Below, in pieces: positions 37,085 through 49,210 of a stretch of 64,000 nt of DNA. The stretch is taken from positions 98,370,993 through 98,434,992 of the forward strand of contig OV277861.1 of NCBI GenBank assembly GCA_922989275.2. The letters are read 5' to 3'. The stretch comes from Gari tellinella (lineage: Eukaryota > Mollusca > Bivalvia > Cardiida > Psammobiidae). Each line of letters starts with the position of its first letter. The first letter of the stretch is position 1. The translations under genes and the position numbers were made by a program. Below the pieces are notes generated by a model. That model was not told the DNA's origin. It made no database searches and saw nothing but the letters and a program-made list of their open reading frames with translations.

Positions 37085-37259
37085 TGTGTTAATTAATTGG
37101 TATTTATGACAGGCGACTGCTTAAAGCCAGGTGAAAGTAAAACAGAACGCTCCTACAGGAGCGTTCTGTTTTACTTTTACCTGGCTTTAAGCAGTCACCT
37201 GCCTTTAACACAAGATATTTTATGTATTCCAATGGCTGTTATAGAGAGGTTTTACTGTA
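37085..37259. mobile_element. Family E element with perfect hairpin
   Basis: The core at about 37117-37192 is an almost perfect palindrome (gctcctacaggagc tip). Right end gttatagagaggttttactg. The left end is fused to an F copy. Confidence 0.8.
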
Positions 37260-38199
37260 TGTACCCCTAACTAGTTGGTAGCCATTTATTTTCTATTAAA
37301 TCCTATTACCAACATTTAGAAGTTTTGTTACAACCAAAACCCTGATCCTCTGTTTTTCATGTCACACTCAATAACTCGTGAAGGACTGTCAAAGGTCAAT
37401 GACTTTGTGGAATTTCAAGAGTGCAATGATGCTGATCAACAATAAGTAACCATAATCATGAATTTTAATGTTTTCTAGAGCTTACAGTTCAGCAAAATTC
37501 ACCCTTCACTTATAAATTACCATTATGACCGGGGTGCCAATTCGAATGTATTCCTATTTTTTCTAAGTGCGTGCTACACCTTGCTATTTCCCAGTGTCCT
37601 GAGTGTGTTTTAACTGGTGTTACGACTCTGATGGTGAAATTCTGATATTCTGTTTCGAAATGAGTTTGCAAAGTTTAAAGCAGAAAACGTGTTTTTGAAT
37701 TCATACCATAATTTTAAAAGAAATATATTCAAAGACCAACTCTCCTGTTCAGCCTCTTTAACACTAAACACCTGTACCGGAATTATCGCTTTAATATTAT
37801 CCCAGATGTAACCTTTTGATCTTTTAACATCCCATACAAATACGCTGCCCATATTACATGCTAATGAAAAGTTAACAGGATTTTGTGTGTCTCATTTGAA
37901 TAATTTTGCAGTTGAGCGTGTGTCCGTGATGATTTGATGTTGCTGACTGACAAGGACCATCGAAACTATTAAATATCACACCTCAACATTAGAGTCCTTG
38001 CGAGAACTGACCACTGATTACAGGGGCGGGAGCTCAGGACACGCCCTTGTAGTTTGTTTCATATAAATTGCGAGTCGTTATAATGAAACTAATATTTTTT
38101 GTCGTGCATCAGAAATATAGAAAAGACAATATGTACATGTATTAACATACTGGATATTGCACGGAACTTTCTCCATGTGCTTGATGTAAGATTTCATAA
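37260..38199. other. Stretch with no feature recognised
   Basis: An 80-codon minus-strand frame (37852-37610) has no recognisable domain. Confidence 0.5.
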
Positions 38200-38439
38200 T
38201 ACGGTGGAGAAGATGCTATTCCTCCCAATGAACGCATTTATGCTGAAATCTATTATTTCTACTGCAAATAGGTAGAAACAAGACTAGACTCAAGGTAAAT
38301 CGGGGTCTGATCAGGCTCCATAACCTTTGCCACTCAGATTGAAATAAGTACTTCGAATACGTTTTTGTACATTCTTGTGCAATGCGTCTGCGTTTCGTTT
38401 GCATTTAACATGGGAAATGATAACGTTTTCTCAACTGTA
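38200..38439 (+). mobile_element. Family A, decayed copy
   Basis: The ends tacggtggagaa and gttttctcaactgta are clear. The core has lost its palindrome. Confidence 0.6.
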
Positions 38440-38561
38440 CTAGGATTTCATTAATTTTTGCGCCTAGTTCTTACATATTGGATAAGTCCATTTTTGATAT
38501 AAGCGGTGCCTGGTTAAATTTTTAATTTCGTCTTGTTTTATATTGAAATTCTTATCAGTAA

Positions 38562-38666
38562 ACAGTGTAGACTCTGATCAGACACCGCATTATGCGGCGT
38601 CTGATCAGATTCTACATTGTTTGCCTATGTACCTTTTATAGATCGCTATAGGCACAAATGGGTTAA
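38562..38666. mobile_element. Family H element, left end unclear
   Basis: H family: the ends TTAACCCATTTgtgcc and complement enclose gcaaacagtgtagactctga with partner. The right end here is ggcacaaatgggttaa. Confidence 0.65.
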
Positions 38667-38779
38667 CACACTACAGATGTAATGCATAAGGTACTTTTAT
38701 CATACAAAAATAGCAAACAGTGACGCCTCAGATTACGGCTAATTTTGTAGGTGATAGGTATTAAAATGAGTGAATACTA

Positions 38780-39096
38780 TACAGTCTTTCCTCTCTACAA
38801 CAACACCCACTGGTAGAAAAAGATTGTGTATGTTGTTCGGGGAGAGTTGTAATATGGAGGGACACTTTAGTTACATTTGCAAACAGTTTGAAGTAACGGG
38901 TCGTCTGATCTGGGTACATACTGCTTGTCACTCTGTTTTATGTGTCTTCTGTCAAAAACGACAAACGATTATTTTCGCAGACCACAATGCAGCAGCGAAA
39001 AGACATACTTTTCTTGTTTTGGGAATAGTGGCAAGCGTTGTTGTAAGGAGGAAATCGTTGTAAGGAGGGCTGTTGTAGGGATGGGACACTGGATAC
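38780..39096 (-). mobile_element. Family F element, decayed
   Basis: The ends and the ctacaacaacacccactgg block are clear. One hairpin arm is lost. Confidence 0.65.
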
Positions 39097-39339
39097 ACAC
39101 ATTCACATTCTATTGAGCGAAAGCTTCAAGTTTGACCGCAACTGATTTGGAATGTATGTTTCATGAATGCTTTTGAATACTCAGAAAGCATTCAAGTAGA
39201 ATGGAAATCAAGAAAATAAATAGTTGTAATATTACCTAGTCTAATAATTCGAGAGCGGATCGCACTCTTCTCCCCACTGATTATATACAAGACAGGCACC
39301 CTTACAACATAGCAATGGAGAGAAACATCTTAAGAATAT

Positions 39340-39528
39340 AGTACAACCTCTCTACTACTTTCAAATATTGTGTTATTCATAATTATTATTGTGTTTGATA
39401 CAGTAGACGGCTTTTAATAAGCTAGGTGACAGTAAAACAGTACTCTCACTTTGCTTTAAGCAGTCACATGCCTGTAACCTCAACTAATTAATGTAAATTA
39501 GTGGTCCTAATAGAGATGTTTTCCTGTA
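39340..39528. mobile_element. Family E element, core lost
   Basis: Ends gtacaacctctctactactt and tggtcctaatagagatgttt. Only one arm of the core remains. Confidence 0.65.
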
Positions 39529-39922
39529 TTTGTTATAGTATTTATGACAGGCTGCTATTAGCAGGCTGAGAGTAAAGAAAAAATCTCGTATGAAATTTAT
39601 GTTTACTTTTATCATGCTATATGTTACCTTTATTTGAATATATAATATTTTCAATTAGTCCTCTTTTCAATGACTGTCATAGATACGTTTACTGTATAAA
39701 TATGAACAACGACACGACAGAAATAAGGCACACAACTTTAACCTTGTCGGCGTCAAATTAATAATGAGCTTTTTATTTTCATCTGAGTGCAAGACAATGT
39801 AGAGTCTGAACAGCCTAGATGTCTGATCAAACCCGAACTCCAACTGTTTGCAATGAACATCAGTAGCGTGTTCAGTAAAGAAATCGATGGCCATCGTTTG
39901 CGAGTTGGCTACCGGTCTGAAA

Positions 39923-40140
39923 TACAGTAGAGAAAACGTAATTATTTCGTTCACACGCAAATGCAATGCAATGAAATAAAGAAAATGACTAAATTTTGCC
40001 AATTCAAACTTCCAGTTTTAATCTGAGTGGTAAACAGTTTGGAGCCTGATCAGACGCCGGGTTACCCGGCGTCTGATCTGGTTCCAAACTGTTTGCAATT
40101 AAAATAAGTTATTTTAAAAGTCAACGTTTTCTCTACTGTA
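39923..40140 (-). mobile_element. Family A, partly decayed copy with perfect hairpin
   Basis: The ends tacagtagagaaaacg and cgttttctctactgta match each other, sharing the same C-to-T change. The outer arms are short and diverged while the central hairpin is perfect. Confidence 0.75.
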
Positions 40141-40216
40141 TTATGCATGCTGCATACGGGGCACAAACTGCTTACTTAAACAGCAAACAATGGTAACTGA
40201 ACACGCTACAGTTTTA

Positions 40217-40330
40217 ACCCTTTCACTCTCAATGATTCTTAATGATGTTTGCAAACAGTTTGGAACCTGATCAGACGCCGCGTAACGCGGCGTCTGATCA
40301 GGATCCAAACTGTTTGCCACTAGAATTTGG
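40217..40330. mobile_element. Short B-type element
   Basis: taaccctttcactctcaatg followed by a perfect core hairpin (about 40252-40318). The right half is absent. Confidence 0.65.
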
Positions 40331-40489
40331 GTTCAAACACGACTTTTTGATGACACTCTAATTCAAAAAGATGGTTAGCTTGTAGTTTGTTTTAAAAAAC
40401 AAAGGGGACACGGCCTTTTGAAAAGTTTCGTTTAAAATAGACAGCCAAATGCTGCAAAAAATAATCTCCTTCGATGCTTAATTCGTTCG

Positions 40490-40718
40490 TTAGCCTTTAG
40501 CCTTTTTCAACTTTTGAAGACAGATTATCCCTTGAAATTAAAGCAGAATGCGCCTTTATGGTACATTCTGCTTCATTTTAAGTCTGCTTTAAGTTACTAT
40601 ATATTAGGATATAGAAAACATTTCTTATGGTATATATTCATAACTATGATATAAAGTGGAACAAATTTCTTCAGTGAATGAATGAATTAGAGGCGTAAAA
40701 AGGGTTATTGATGGGTTA
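40490..40718. mobile_element. Family C element, diverged
   Basis: Half-size core (aaattaaagcagaatgcgcc) at about 40538-40592. The right end gttattgatgggttaa is visible. Confidence 0.65.
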
Positions 40719-40781
40719 AAACAGGCGCCCGCTGCCTGCAGGAACATAACCATGCATTTATTTACTTTTCTACCATAAGTA

Positions 40782-41007
40782 TACAGTGGAGAAAACGTTA
40801 TTCTTTCCCAATAAAAGCGTTTACGCTAAAACTATTATTTCCAATGCAAACAGTTTGGAGCCAGATCAGACGCCGGGTAACCCGGCGTCTGATCAGGCTC
40901 CAAACTGTTTGCCAATCAGAAATGTCAAAAATGGTAATTTTCTACATTTTAGCGATTTGCGTATCGTTTGCGTTTAAACGGGAAAGAATAACGTTTTCTC
41001 CACTGTA
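40782..41007 (+). mobile_element. Family A MITE, gaaaacgttatt subtype
   Basis: 226 bp with a perfect hairpin and a shorter right spacer. It ends 85 bases before the tRNA-Thr at 41093. Confidence 0.9.
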
Positions 41008-41092
41008 TATGGTTCACAAGAGGATTAGTTTTGACAGCTGTTTATAGAGATAATTTCGATAATGATAACGATAAATCCCACAAATTTCAACT

Positions 41093-41164
41093 GGCTCCAT
41101 AGCTCAGTGGTTAGAGCGCCTGTCTAGTAAACAGGAGGTCGAGGGTTCGATCCCCTCTGGAGCC
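41093..41164 (+). tRNA. tRNA-Thr (anticodon AGT), second copy
   Basis: Same 72-nt sequence and folding as the minus-strand gene at 25511-25582, here on the plus strand and followed at once by TTTT. All stems are fully paired and the A and B boxes are intact, so it should be functional. Unrelated flanks argue against a recent long duplication. Confidence 0.95.
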
Positions 41165-41336
41165 TTTTGGGTCATCATGATATTCATATTATTATTTCAA
41201 ACACTGCGATATTTCCATTTTGCGAATACTTTCTGCGTTTTTTCCTGAATATGTTTAAAACGAAATTAAATTCACAATACACTGGTCAACTGTTTAAAAG
41301 TGGAGTAGTCCATAAGGAACATTCCGCATAAAAGGG

Positions 41337-41601
41337 TTAACCCATTTAAAGAGTTTATATATTCAAGCCTAGTGCCTACTTAAGTGGAAATCGGCAACAG
41401 TGTAGACCTTGATGAGACGCCGCGTTAAGCGGCGTGTCATGAGGGTCTACACTGTTTGCTATATCAAATGAAAAACATATCTATATGGAAAAACGCTACA
41501 GTGTATTTAGAACACCCTTTTAAACATGTATATATACAATGAAATCTTCCAGCAAGTATACGGGGCGAGTTCACTGCAATGTCCAGACATAAATGGGATA
41601 A
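41337..41601. mobile_element. Family H element, complete
   Basis: ttaacccatttaaagag at the left, ataaatgggataa at the right. Core at about 41395-41460 (accttgatgagacgccgcgt). The right half contains a cttccagcaagtatacgggg block also seen at 29992-30040, 43320 and 55660. Confidence 0.75.
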
Positions 41602-41773
41602 TAGTCTCTGGTTCACAACTTTGCATAATAACAATGTGTTATCAAGGCAATATATCTGCTATAAAAGTTTACTGTGCTTTTGGTGTTCTTTTTAGACACT
41701 AGAATGATACGACACCCACTAAATGAAACAAAACCTTCTCATTGTTCAAGCCTATAGCCATTTAATTTATATT

Positions 41774-41992
41774 AACCCCTTCACTGCCATGACGTCATCA
41801 ATTTCAAACATTTGTCGTCTGCTTATATTTTTATCAAATTTAAAATTTATGTATTTTGACTTAATTAAGAGCTATTGAAACGAGTGTTAAACAGTTTGGA
41901 TCCTGATCAGACGCAGCGTGACGCGGCATCTGATCAGGAACCAAACTATTTGTGAATAACTATTGTACTCGGGGTTAGGTAGAGAAGGGGTT
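41774..41992. mobile_element. Family B element, complete
   Basis: Both ends present. One hairpin arm has a gcagcgtgacgcggc change. Confidence 0.85.
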
Positions 41993-42266
41993 ATTTAAAG
42001 AGATATATTATCTTAAGTTTAGCATGGCAGTTATAACAGGCGTGGTAGGTAATCTCATCCGCTAGGTATAATTATATACCGTAGATCCCCATAACTCCTT
42101 GCTTAACCTATATCTGCCTGTCGTCCAGAAGAGCAGACATGAGCAAACAGTGTAGATTCGCAAATAGCGACATCCCATCAGTGTCTTCATCTATTTGATG
42201 TGTTATATGAAAATGACCAATATCTGATTGGTTTTTATAACAACTATATTTGGGAGGAGAGCCTTA

Positions 42267-42516
42267 TACAGTGGAGAAAACGTTATTCTTTCCCAATAAA
42301 CGCGTTTACGTTAAAACTATTATTTGCAGTGCAAACAGTTTGGAGCCAGATCAGACGCCGGGTTACCCGGCGTCTGATCTGGCTCCAAACTGTTTGCCAC
42401 CTAGATAAACATGAAATATCAGAATTGTCCAAAAGTTGTTCTTTTCTACGTTTTAGCGCTTTGCGTTTGCGTACGTTTGCGTTTAAACGGGAAAGAATAA
42501 CAGATTCTCCACTGTA
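42267..42516 (+). mobile_element. Family A MITE, mixed ends
   Basis: The left end is of the gaaaacgttatt subtype and the right end of the aacagattctcc subtype. Mismatched ends suggest recombination between subtypes. Confidence 0.9.
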
Positions 42517-42793
42517 TTAGGTGGTAATAAGTGGTAGTCCAGTCCTCTTGTAAATAAATTATGTAAATGAATCTGTTAACTAATATTGATTAGATGATAA
42601 TACGTATATAAAATTATAGTATTAGACAATAATAAAATCTTAATGTGCCAGTATATCACTAAACTTTTCTACGCATTCAAAGCATTAGTTGAACTATTGG
42701 TGTGTTATTCCGTCTAGTCCCTCAGTTCGTGGCTACCCCTTGCCCTGGGCGTATTTCCTATACCGCACAAGATACCAAATTGACGTTTGAGTA

Positions 42794-43142
42794 TACAGCA
42801 TCCCCTCTTTACAACGACATCCAATGGGAGACAAACATTTTGTGCGTTGTTCGAAGGGAGTCGTTATAGAGAGGGAATTTGGCTACATTTGCAAACAGCT
42901 TGAATCCAGATCAGACGCAGCAATACGCGGCGTCTGATCTGGATTCAAGCTGTTTGTCACTCGTCATTATGTGTTCTCTGTCAAAATCTCATTTATGTAA
43001 GAAAAACAGCAGAAAACAATTTTAAGCAGACGATATTGCAGTAGTGCAAGCATTAGACATAATTGTCTTGGGAACAGTGGCAAATGTCTTTGTAAGGAAG
43101 GAGTCGTTGTTCGGAGGGCCGGTGTAGGTAGGGAACACTGTA
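42794..43142 (-). mobile_element. Family F element, complete
   Basis: The ends read tacagcatcccctctttaca and gtaggtagggaacactgta. Core at about 42897-42957. Confidence 0.8.
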
Positions 43143-44520
43143 ATTTGGGATTGCGGAGTGTCGCATACCATTTCCAAGTCACGGCGACGGACGGGGTTGT
43201 CTGGGGCATACTCGTATGCCCTATATAGGACATCGGTTAGGTCGGATACAAGTACATTTTATGACGGTAGAATTTCTCGCGTACGTGTTGTATGGAGATG
43301 TGTCTTCAAATCATCCTTGTATATCTAAACTGGAATCTTCCAGCAGATGTACAGGGAGGGTTTATTGTAATATCCAGGCATGTAAATGTTAAGGAACTCA
43401 AGACATGAATATAGATAAAAATAGAAAACAAGTTGTCGAATGTAAAGTTTAAAGGCAGTATGTAAGCCAACATAGCGCATTTTTCAAACCTTAACATTCA
43501 GGCACATACATAATCTAAACATATAAAAAGAAGTAATCCGCTATGTTTATGGAGGCAACATTGCTTACAAACCCATGAATTTGGTGGAAAGACGTTGATT
43601 TTTAAATCGGTTTGTTGACATCCGATCAACGGCGGAGATTTTCCGAGTTCGTTCGGCTTGCGCCCGGTAAAGATGTTTTCATAGTGTTTTCTTCTGACTT
43701 GGCAGAGTTATTTTTAGATTGGAACATTCTAAAACTTTAAAAGGGATGAGTATTCCCTACATTCAGCAAGAGACATTGATAGCTGTATTTATTGTGCGCA
43801 ATATACAGTAGAGAATACATTGTCCTCTCTATGTCACAGAAACAAAACAACAGACAACTGTTTTGCAAATAGCGAGTTGCATTTATTGGACTACAGCTTG
43901 AATAGTGCGAATAAAGACTTAAATATTTCTGAGTAATATCAGCACAAATAAGCATGCATATACACATACATGTAACTACGTAAATTTCTTGGAACTCAAA
44001 ATCCCACACAATAGGGTTCAATGAAAAATGACCCTTCACTGCAAGTACATGTAACAACAGATCCGTCAATGCAAGTCTAACAACTCTTAGTATATTTTAT
44101 AATTTTATAAACACACCAAACGAAAGCAACTTTGTCACACAATTTGTCTGCGATGTGGTCGATTCGCCCATACAAAAACCAGAGGTAAAAACTTCATAAA
44201 GAAAAAACTCTGGAAAATGGTACCCGTATGGCAAGTATCGAGTTGCATTAAAGCAATACCACGTAGATGTCGGGCCTCATCTTCGCTAAAACATTATGTA
44301 TGCGAACAGTATAGACTTGCAATAACAATATTGGATAAACCAGACGATAAAACGTTTGATAATACACACTGAATTTGAAATTTCTCGATGTAGCACAGAG
44401 AAGATACTCGCTAGAACTGACCACACTCAATGCACGACAATAATCCCCAGTAACGTGACTGACAAAATCCCGCTTTTGTACAGTAGAACAACGATAGGAC
44501 AATAGCGCTCCACTATACGA
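43143..44520. other. Mostly unrecognised stretch
   Basis: An H-type fragment lies near 43290-43390 and a family A-like left end (tacagtagagaatacattg) near 43804. A minus-strand frame of 110 codons (44069-43737) lacks any recognisable motif. Confidence 0.45.
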
Positions 44521-44757
44521 TGTACCGTGGAGCGCTTATAATTTCTTTCCGGTTTAAACGCAAACGCAATTCACTACACTGTGGAAATTTACTTTTAGAA
44601 ATTTTAACTATTTTTTTAATCTGAGTAGCAAACAGGTTGGAGCCTGATCAGACGCCGGTTTACGCGGTGTCTGATCTGGCTCCAACCTGTTTGCAATGGT
44701 AATAATAGTTTTGTTTATAAATGCGTTTAATTTGAAAGAATAGAATATCAGTAAAGT
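44521..44757 (-). mobile_element. Family A, decayed ends
   Basis: The hairpin (ggttggagcctgatcagacg) and both inner arms are present. The termini are badly diverged. Confidence 0.6.
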
Positions 44758-44841
44758 TAGCGCAGCTGTCTCGTGCTGCACGATGATCATACTTATCTCA
44801 AGTAGGAATGTGTACGACTATGTATTCGATGTTACCTTCCT

Positions 44842-45092
44842 TACAGTGGAGAATATATTATTCTTTCCCAATAAACGCGCTTACGCTAAAACCATGATTT
44901 CAGTTGCAAACAGTTTGGAGCAGATCAGACGCCGGGTAACCCGGCGTCTGATCAGGCACCAAACTGTTTGCAACTCAGACTAACATGAATGGTCATAATT
45001 GTCTAAAGGTTGTGTTTTTATGCGTTTTATTGTGATGCGTTTGCGTTTCGTTTGCGTTTTAAACGGGAAAGAATAACGTTTTCTTAACTGTT
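44842..45092 (+). mobile_element. Family A MITE
   Basis: Nearly full length. The right end is changed to ttttcttaactgtta. One arm lacks a base (ggagcagatcag). Confidence 0.85.
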
Positions 45093-45579
45093 ACCTATTT
45101 ACCATTATTAACTATTCTGGTCTAAAGTAACACAGACAAGTCAGAAAAATCGGATCGATCACGTGACTCTTATTCGACCATGCGGAAATTCTCGGAAGCC
45201 GACACGAAGATTTCTTATGTAAACAAAAATATTTTTCCAACCATCTCGATAAGAAATCGGCACATTTATGTATGGTTCTTAAAGAAATGGGGGCATGTTT
45301 CAGGCACCTGACAACGGATTTCGCTTAGTTTTAATACATAGAAAACGTTCTTATATAAGAAATTGCGCGATTTAAACATACATTTGGGCGACATTCTGAC
45401 TTGAAATCAAGCATACAAATGGGGTATGTAGTCTGTATAGCTATGATAAGGGAGATAACTAAATTACCAATAGGCAAACAACACCAACTATACCAGTCTC
45501 CCTTTAGCTCGTAGTTGAAAGAAACACAAACAACCAAAGCGATCTTGCTGTTCGCAATAAATTTTATATATGTACTATG
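45093..45579. other. Stretch with no feature recognised
   Basis: No gene or repeat recognised. Confidence 0.5.
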
Positions 45580-45809
45580 TTAACCCATTTGTGCCCACGA
45601 TCCCATATATGGGACATAGGCAAACAGTGTAGACTCTGATCAGACGCCGCATTATGCGGCGCCTGATCAGAGTCTACACTGTTTGCTGATAGGAATTTCA
45701 ATATAAAACAAAATGAAAATGAAAAAAAATGACTAGGCATCCCTTTGATAAAAAATGGACTAATCCAATATATAAACATGCAAGAATCCACTGGGTTTAA
45801 ATGGGTTAA
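45580..45809. mobile_element. Family H element, complete
   Basis: Ends ttaacccatttgtgcc and ggtttaaatgggttaa. The hairpin at about 45619-45686 is perfect but for one base in the tip. Confidence 0.8.
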
Positions 45810-46027
45810 ACGTTAGAAAAATGCCGACATCTATAGTCCGGTGATTGCTAACCGCAGGACAAAGGTAATGAAGGAAGCTAAAAAAAGAACTATTTTGTAC
45901 TTTTGATCTTCATTAAGACATTATTCTTTCCCAATAATTTTGTTTATGTATTTTGCGAGCAGCTTTGAGTCAAATATGTCAATATGTCGCCGGGGTAAAG
46001 GAGGGATCGTCGTTGGGAGGGCCGTTG

Positions 46028-46277
46028 TACAGTGGAGAATCTGTTATTCTTTCCCAATAAACGCGTTTACGCTAAAACTATTATTTGCAGTGCAAACAGT
46101 TAAGAGCCAGATCAGACGCCGGGTAACCCGGCGTCTGATCATGCTCCAAACTGTTTGCCACCAAGATAAACAAGAATTATCAGAATTGTCCAAAAGTTGT
46201 TCTTTTCTGCGTTTTAGTGTTTTGCGTTTGCGTACGTTTGCGTTTAAACGGGAAAGCATAACAGATTCTCCACTGTA
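46028..46277 (+). mobile_element. Family A MITE inside an F remnant
   Basis: Full length. The left flank ggagggccgttg and right flank tgtagggagcactgt are the two halves of an F terminus, so it inserted there and duplicated TA. Confidence 0.9.
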
Positions 46278-46299
46278 TGTAGGGAGCACTGTGCAGTCA

Positions 46300-47200
46300 A
46301 TATTTCATCCAACACCATTCTGATAAAATAGAATATCCATAGACAGCCACTCTCATAAGAAATTGAATAATGTATGTAGACATATTCAGAACTCTTGTTC
46401 CTGTGATTGTCCTAACACAAACTTTCAGCAGCTAAATCTATAAGCTTGTATATAGTTTTAACTTGTTTTAACCTTTTGGCATTCATGCTGTTCTTTTTAA
46501 ATGTTGTTTCTATTAAATCTGGCGCCAACACATAATTCTCAAACTTGAGAGAGTGTTATATACATGAAGAAGAAAACTATCACCTGAATGAGCTTTCTGT
46601 GTCGTTTTTCATCTTGAAACTTGCAATCGTCTGTCGCTCTGTACTTTCAACCACAGGTTTTCGGCGCGTAAGCTATGACCCCCCCCCCCCCATAAATCTT
46701 TCAAAATACATCCATATGTTCAACAAACATCCATCCTTAACAAATGTTTCAAGAAGTTTCAAGAAGTTTAAAAAAAAAAAAAAATTCGTATCATGTATGT
46801 ATACAATGAAAAGGTGGATGTGCTTTCAGAGCCATCAACTTCCCAACCTTGTCATTTTGTCATTTTTGGGCCGATTTTGACAAATGATGGCTTATTATTT
46901 ACATTTAACAGTTCTGTTCAAAGAAAGTTAGCTCACAGTCCAAGCAAGACACGAGCACAAGTGAAGAAATAAAAAGTTCGATAGGCACCTTATATCGGAA
47001 TCCTTCATTCACCTTTAATTTTGGACTTTTTCGTGATTCAGCGATTAACAAGTGCATTTGCGACCATGCATTACACCATGGTACGGGTAATTAATAGAAA
47101 ATGAAATATATAATAAATACCTTTTGAATTATCGGTAAATGAGCATTAATTTCTAGATAACTTTCGTTTTCAAGTTTTCTGTTGACAAACGTATATGATC
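46300..47200. other. Stretch with no gene
   Basis: Contains a poly-C run near 46680 and a poly-A run near 46770, but no coding signal. Confidence 0.5.
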
Positions 47201-47433
47201 ATTGGTCGTATTCGAATCATCGAGTTTCTTGTCAACGAAAACTGGGCGGAGCAAATGCGCGAAGATTTACTGATGACAACAATTTTGACCCGACTCGAAT
47301 CGAAATTGTGGTCAAAGATTTGATGGTTTGACAACATTTTGTGAACGGAAAACATCAAGTGATGATTCGAATAGAACTTGTTGTCAACTATTCCAACTAA
47401 CGCGATAGTTGTCCTGATTCGAATACGACCAAT
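47201..47433. mobile_element. Separate MITE with 19-bp perfect inverted ends
   Basis: ATTGGTCGTATTCGAATCA at 47201 and its exact complement ending at 47433. The interior holds repeated attcgaat and gttgtcaac words. There is no relation to families A-H. A long minus-strand open frame crosses it but looks incidental. Confidence 0.8.
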
Positions 47434-47966
47434 CCATTTTGCGTCATTTCCTGCTTTGAAGCTGGTTCTCGGTTTCGCTAGAATGATAATAGTTTGACTG
47501 GGCAACCAGTCGTTTGTTTGGGAAAATTTTGCGTGACAGATGGTTTCCGAGTAAAGGGTCTCCCCACCCTTCGAGTCCCCATGCGCGTGTTCGCCGATTG
47601 CTTTGAATTTTTTACCAATTATCGTCAAAGAAAACTGTTTGCTGTAAACAATGAGCCATCATCTGTCCAGATCGTCCAAGATTTGACAAAATGACAGGGT
47701 TGGGAACTTGAGGGTTGCTTCTGCAAGGCGCTTTTTCATGGCAGCCTTTACTATTTTACTTATAAATTAGCAAAAAAAATTTCACGAAACTTCAGGAAAT
47801 GTTCTTTTATGATGATTATTGAATGTATGGATAGATTTTAGGGTATTTTATCCACGTTTGGTGGTGGTGGAGGGGGGGGGGGGTTATATCAGCTAGGGGT
47901 AGTGTCATAGCCAACGGGCCGAATGCCTATGCTTTCAACATACCGACCACTTTACGTTGATATGAA
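47434..47966. other. Stretch with no gene
   Basis: A poly-G run lies near 47873. gtcaaagaaaactg-type words flank it. Otherwise unremarkable. Confidence 0.5.
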
Positions 47967-47984
47967 AGGCCGGTGCGCCATGCT

Positions 47985-48195
47985 AATTGCTAGTTATAAA
48001 ATGTCAAATGCTAAATGCGAAATGCTATCTGTGAAATATTAAATGCTATTTTCTATATGCGAATTGCTATTTGCGAAATGCTATTTGCCAATGCCAAATG
48101 CTTAATGCTATTTGCACCGAATGCCAAATGCTTTGGCGGACTCCTCAAATGGCGGGTTTTCTCAATCATTTGACATTCAGTAAATCGCTTTTAGC
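47985..48195 (+). repeat. Degenerate short-word tract, left arm
   Basis: About 20 loosely repeated 7-8-base words of the type aaatgct/aaatgcg/aattgct. The tract is the mirror image of 50395-50630. Confidence 0.75.
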
Positions 48196-48544
48196 ATTTA
48201 GCAAATTGTATTTAGGCCAAATAAAACATTACCCGTGTTTCATGCAAAAATAAAATTAGGGACAGACGGTCGGAAAATCTTTTTTTTAACAAAATCATAT
48301 AATGATATATATAGAAATATAAATGTGCCTTTGATGTTAATTTTTTGTATCTTGTGTTGCTTGTTTAGTTTATCTACCCTTTTCCCTGTATTGTGTACTA
48401 TGTAAATGTTGTTCTACTGTGTATGCCTTGTGCAGTATGCTTGCTTCTATTTATTTAATCCATTTCCCAAACATATACCTTTTTACTCCTTTATGTTACT
48501 TTCCCTGTTGAAACTAGTTACTTTCAAAACTTGATCAAATACAT

Positions 48545-48665
48545 AGGAAATCTTTATAGATCCTATAGATGATGGCTTAGAGCGGACTGTAAGTAAGGCA
48601 GAATATATGCCTTAAGGCACATTTCTGCTTTATTTTCAACCTGCTTCAGGCAATGGGTTAAAATC
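48545..48665. mobile_element. Family C fragment
   Basis: Core only (agcggactgtaagtaaggca and partner), diverged, inside the large element 47967-50641. Confidence 0.55.
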
Positions 48666-48682
48666 TAATGTGGCTAGTCATT

Positions 48683-49210
48683 TTATGCATGTATGTGTTA
48701 TACCCGCTTTTGTGTGCTTTTAACCCCTACAGTGCTCGAGCCGAGATTTCACACTCCTGCAAACAATGTAGACCCAGATCAGTGGGCTCCTGAAGGAGCC
48801 CTCAGATCAGGGACTATGCAGTTTGCTGTAAATGTCAGTGCTTCCAGAAAAATTCCTCATCATGGACTAATAACAGCAAACAGTGTAGAGTCTGTTGATA
48901 CGCAGTGTTACTCAGTGTCTTAAGTGGCCCAAAGCTGTTTGTTACACGACATAAATAATATGTTATTTTTGTTTTTTCTGCAAACAGTGTGGATCCCAGA
49001 TCAGAAGGATGTCTATTGTGCCTGGTATGTGACTACTGTGGCTTGTCATATTATGCATGTATGTGCTGTATGCTTTTGTGTGCTTTAACCCCTACAGTGC
49101 TGGAGACGAGATTTACACCCATGCAAACAATGTAGACCCAGATCAGTGGGCTCCTGAAGGAGCCCTCAGATCAGGGACTATGCAGATTGCTATAAATGTC
49201 AGTGCCTCTA
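48683..49210 (+). repeat. Direct duplication, offset about 368 bp, with a core-1-like hairpin
   Basis: ttatgcatgtatgtg, then tgcttttgtgtgctttaacc and cctacagtgct, occur near 48683 and again near 49051. Each copy carries the hairpin gacccagatcagtgggctcc/ggagccctcagatcaggg (about 48770-48835 and 49135-49200). This is a variant of core 1 with a GGGCTCC stem tip. Confidence 0.7.

Noticed and set aside
47170..47628. 152-codon minus-strand frame
   Set aside because: It runs through a MITE with perfect inverted ends. The translation has no recognisable domain and is rich in residues expected from AT-rich repeats.
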